From: an uncultured Rhodospirillaceae bacterium
GTDB taxonomy: Bacteria > Pseudomonadota > Alphaproteobacteria > Rhodospirillales > Casp-alpha2
Length of the DNA stretch: 6,592 bases
Assembly: GCA_913048145.1 (NCBI GenBank)
Contig: CAJWVP010000173.1
Location: 1-6,592, forward strand
Reading direction: 5' to 3'
The position numbers were made by a program, and so were the translations under genes. The notes below the pieces were generated by a model. It searched no databases, was not told the DNA's origin, and was given only the letters and a program-made list of their open reading frames with translations. Of this stretch, positions 5,360 to 6,592 are shown piece by piece. How positions within the stretch are numbered: the stretch's first letter is position 1; every line of letters begins with the position of its first letter.

Positions 5360-6511
5360 TCAATCGAAGTCATAGCCTAAATTGTGAAGGGCACGTTTCA
5401 GGTTCAATCGCTTCGGCTCTGAAAAACTCTTCGCCAACCGTTCGGTCCACGGCACGCCGTCGGCGCGGCCGGTTTCCTGTTTCTGGGCCTCCAGACTGGC
5501 GTTGTAGGTCTGATGCAAGTCAGCCAGTGGCTTTTCTTCGTAGCGCTCCCAATGGATAACGCCGGCGTCTGGATAGCGCGGTTTGGATGGTGGGCGATCG
5601 GCGGGAAATCCCATCGTCATGCCGAAGGCGACGAATACACCGTTGGGCAAGCCCAGAACCTGGGCCACGTCTTCCGGCTGATTGCGCATGCCACCGATCA
5701 TGCAGCCGCCAAGCTCAAGGCTTTCCGCGATCAAGGATGCCGACATGCCGACCAGCGCCGCGTCGATGGTCGCCACCAGGGACATTTCCATGTGACCCTT
5801 GGCAAGACTGCCGCCACCCGTGGCGATTGCGTCTCCGAGGCGATGGATGTCGGCGCAGATGGCCACAAAAACTGGGCATTGGGCGACGTGACCCTGGCCG
5901 CCGGCCAGTTCTGCAAGTTTCAACTTGGTTTCGTCGTCGCGGACCACGACAAAGGAATAGGCCTGCATGTTCGAAGATGTGGGCGCGTGCTGTGCGGCGG
6001 AGAGTACCGCGCAGACCATTGCGTCTGGGACGTGTCTATCTGTGAACGAGCGGACGCTGGCTCGACGCTTCAGGATGTCCATCAGGCCGGAGGTGTAATC
6101 TTCGACGGGAACTGCACACGGGTCCGAGGGGTCTGGCCGGGTCGCGATAACTTTACGCAAAACGCGCTCGATGTTGACCCGCAGGTCCTGCGGACCGGAA
6201 TCCTTGTGCAAGAAGTCCTTGGCGCCGGCGGCTATGGTGGCTTCTGCGATAGTGGTATCGGCAAGACCAGTGAGCATCACCACGTGGGCATTGGGGTATT
6301 CGTCCAAAAGACCCTTTAGGGCCTCCATGCCGTCCACTTTGGGCATGTTGATGTCTAACAAGACCAGGTCTGGCGTATGTTCGCGATAGAGTGGCAAGGC
6401 GTCTGTGCCTGTTTCTCCGGTGCCCACGACTTCGCAATCCATGGTCTCGAGGATGCTGGCGACAAGGCGGCGGATCAGGTTGTCGTCGTCGACGATAATG
6501 GCAGTGTTCAT
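5360..6511 (-). CDS. Receiver domain (CheY-like) fused to an NfsA/Frp-type nitroreductase/flavin oxidoreductase
   Basis: One uninterrupted 383-residue frame encodes two domains. Residues 1-120 are a response-regulator receiver: the acidic pocket is D8-D9-D10, the phospho-acceptor is D53 in LVLLDINMP, and T81 (VVMLTG) and K103 (FLHKD) complete the activation set. A linker of about 25 residues follows. Residues 145-383 resemble NfsA/Frp FMN oxidoreductases: RRASVRSFTD (149-158) for FMN phosphate, APTSSNMQAYSF (176-187), the hallmark LAGGQGHVAQ (202-211) with FVAICAD, ESLELGGCMIGGMRN (263-277) and FGMTMGFPADRPPSKPR (296-312). Family members transfer hydride from NAD(P)H to nitroaromatics, quinones or flavins. 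By inference, phosphorylation of D53 could control activity or oligomerisation. There is no DNA-binding domain. The upstream ribosome-binding site is weak, but the next Met (24) would destroy the receiver fold, so 6511 is the start. No kinase gene is in the window. The gene is 140 bases upstream of purE on the same strand. Confidence 0.9.
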   Translation of the reverse strand: MNTAIIVDDDNLIRRLVASILETMDCEVVGTGETGTDALPLYREHTPDLVLLDINMPKVDGMEALKGLLDEYPNAHVVMLTGLADTTIAEATIAAGAKDFLHKDSGPQDLRVNIERVLRKVIATRPDPSDPCAVPVEDYTSGLMDILKRRASVRSFTDRHVPDAMVCAVLSAAQHAPTSSNMQAYSFVVVRDDETKLKLAELAGGQGHVAQCPVFVAICADIHRLGDAIATGGGSLAKGHMEMSLVATIDAALVGMSASLIAESLELGGCMIGGMRNQPEDVAQVLGLPNGVFVAFGMTMGFPADRPPSKPRYPDAGVIHWERYEEKPLADLHQTYNASLEAQKQETGRADGVPWTERLAKSFSEPKRLNLKRALHNLGYDFD

Positions 6512-6548
6512 GGCGGGTACCGTGTGGTGCGTTGTTGTCCGTCAGATC

Positions 6549-6577
6549 GTTTTAATGGGTTCCCCGCTTCGCATCAA
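6549..6577 (-). promoter_or_regulatory. Candidate promoter of the receiver-nitroreductase gene
   Basis: On the minus strand TTGATG (6572-6577) and TAAAAC (6549-6554) are spaced by exactly 17 bases. Each matches 4 of 6 bases of the sigma70 consensus. This would place the transcript start about 30 bases before the ATG at 6511. A CCCCG/CGGGG inverted repeat (6562-6566 and 6578-6582) overlaps the spacer and -35 box and could be an operator or be incidental. Confidence 0.33.
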
Positions 6578-6592
6578 CGGGGGGCGATTTTT

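Noticed and set aside
5513..6319. 268-codon plus-strand frame opposite the receiver-nitroreductase gene
   Set aside because: It is the antisense shadow of a clearly real gene with complete domain motifs; its composition (many His, Gly, Cys, Arg) is typical of such shadows.
6562..6592. CCCCG/CGGGG hairpin followed by a T-run at the right edge, considered as a plus-strand terminator
   Set aside because: The T-run starts several bases after the stem and no plus-strand gene precedes it; it overlaps a better candidate minus-strand promoter.
1..6592. CRISPR arrays, tRNA, rRNA and insertion sequences
   Set aside because: No regularly spaced repeats, no cloverleaf or rRNA-like stretches and no transposase-like frames were found on either strand.

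Overview
The window looks like a bacterial chromosome segment, most likely from an alphaproteobacterium. That assignment is an inference from the style of the GuaA, PurE and PurK proteins, the overlapping purE-purK pair and the moderately GC-rich coding sequence. It is not proven. Most of the window is housekeeping purine metabolism. The unusual parts are an AT-rich foreign-looking block at the left edge and a receiver-domain/nitroreductase fusion at the right edge.

Region by region. Positions 1-915 are conspicuously AT-rich (bases 241-300 have 17 G/C in 60, against 38 in 60 at 1261-1320 inside guaA). This block holds a likely intrinsic terminator at 41-65, an orphan 2-oxoglutarate/Fe(II) dioxygenase-like gene (204-842), and the start of a second, translationally coupled gene (829) that appears cut off where it meets the guaA stop codon. 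Positions 916-2487 (minus) encode GMP synthase (guaA), intact to its last residue. Positions 2488-2944 separate guaA from a divergent nitroreductase gene. This gap contains what looks like a decayed C-terminal piece of a periplasmic solute-binding protein (about 2562-2804, one internal stop). Positions 2945-3526 (plus) encode a small single-domain nitroreductase, whose stop codon lies in the loop of its own terminator. Positions 3577-5219 (minus) hold the purE-purK operon. Positions 5360-6511 (minus) encode a CheY-like receiver domain fused to an NfsA/Frp-type flavin oxidoreductase.

How the genes work together. PurK and PurE carry out consecutive steps of IMP synthesis (AIR to N5-CAIR to CAIR), and GuaA converts XMP to GMP, so the core is de novo purine synthesis. 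The two nitroreductase-family flavoproteins flanking purEK belong to different subfamilies, and nothing in the sequence ties either to purine synthesis. The receiver domain on the larger one keeps all its phosphorylation residues. This suggests a redox enzyme under direct phosphorelay control, and it is the most novel-looking item here. The AT-rich block ends exactly at the 3' end of guaA, a known integration hotspot for genomic islands, so it is best read as the edge or remnant of such an island. No integrase is visible in the window.
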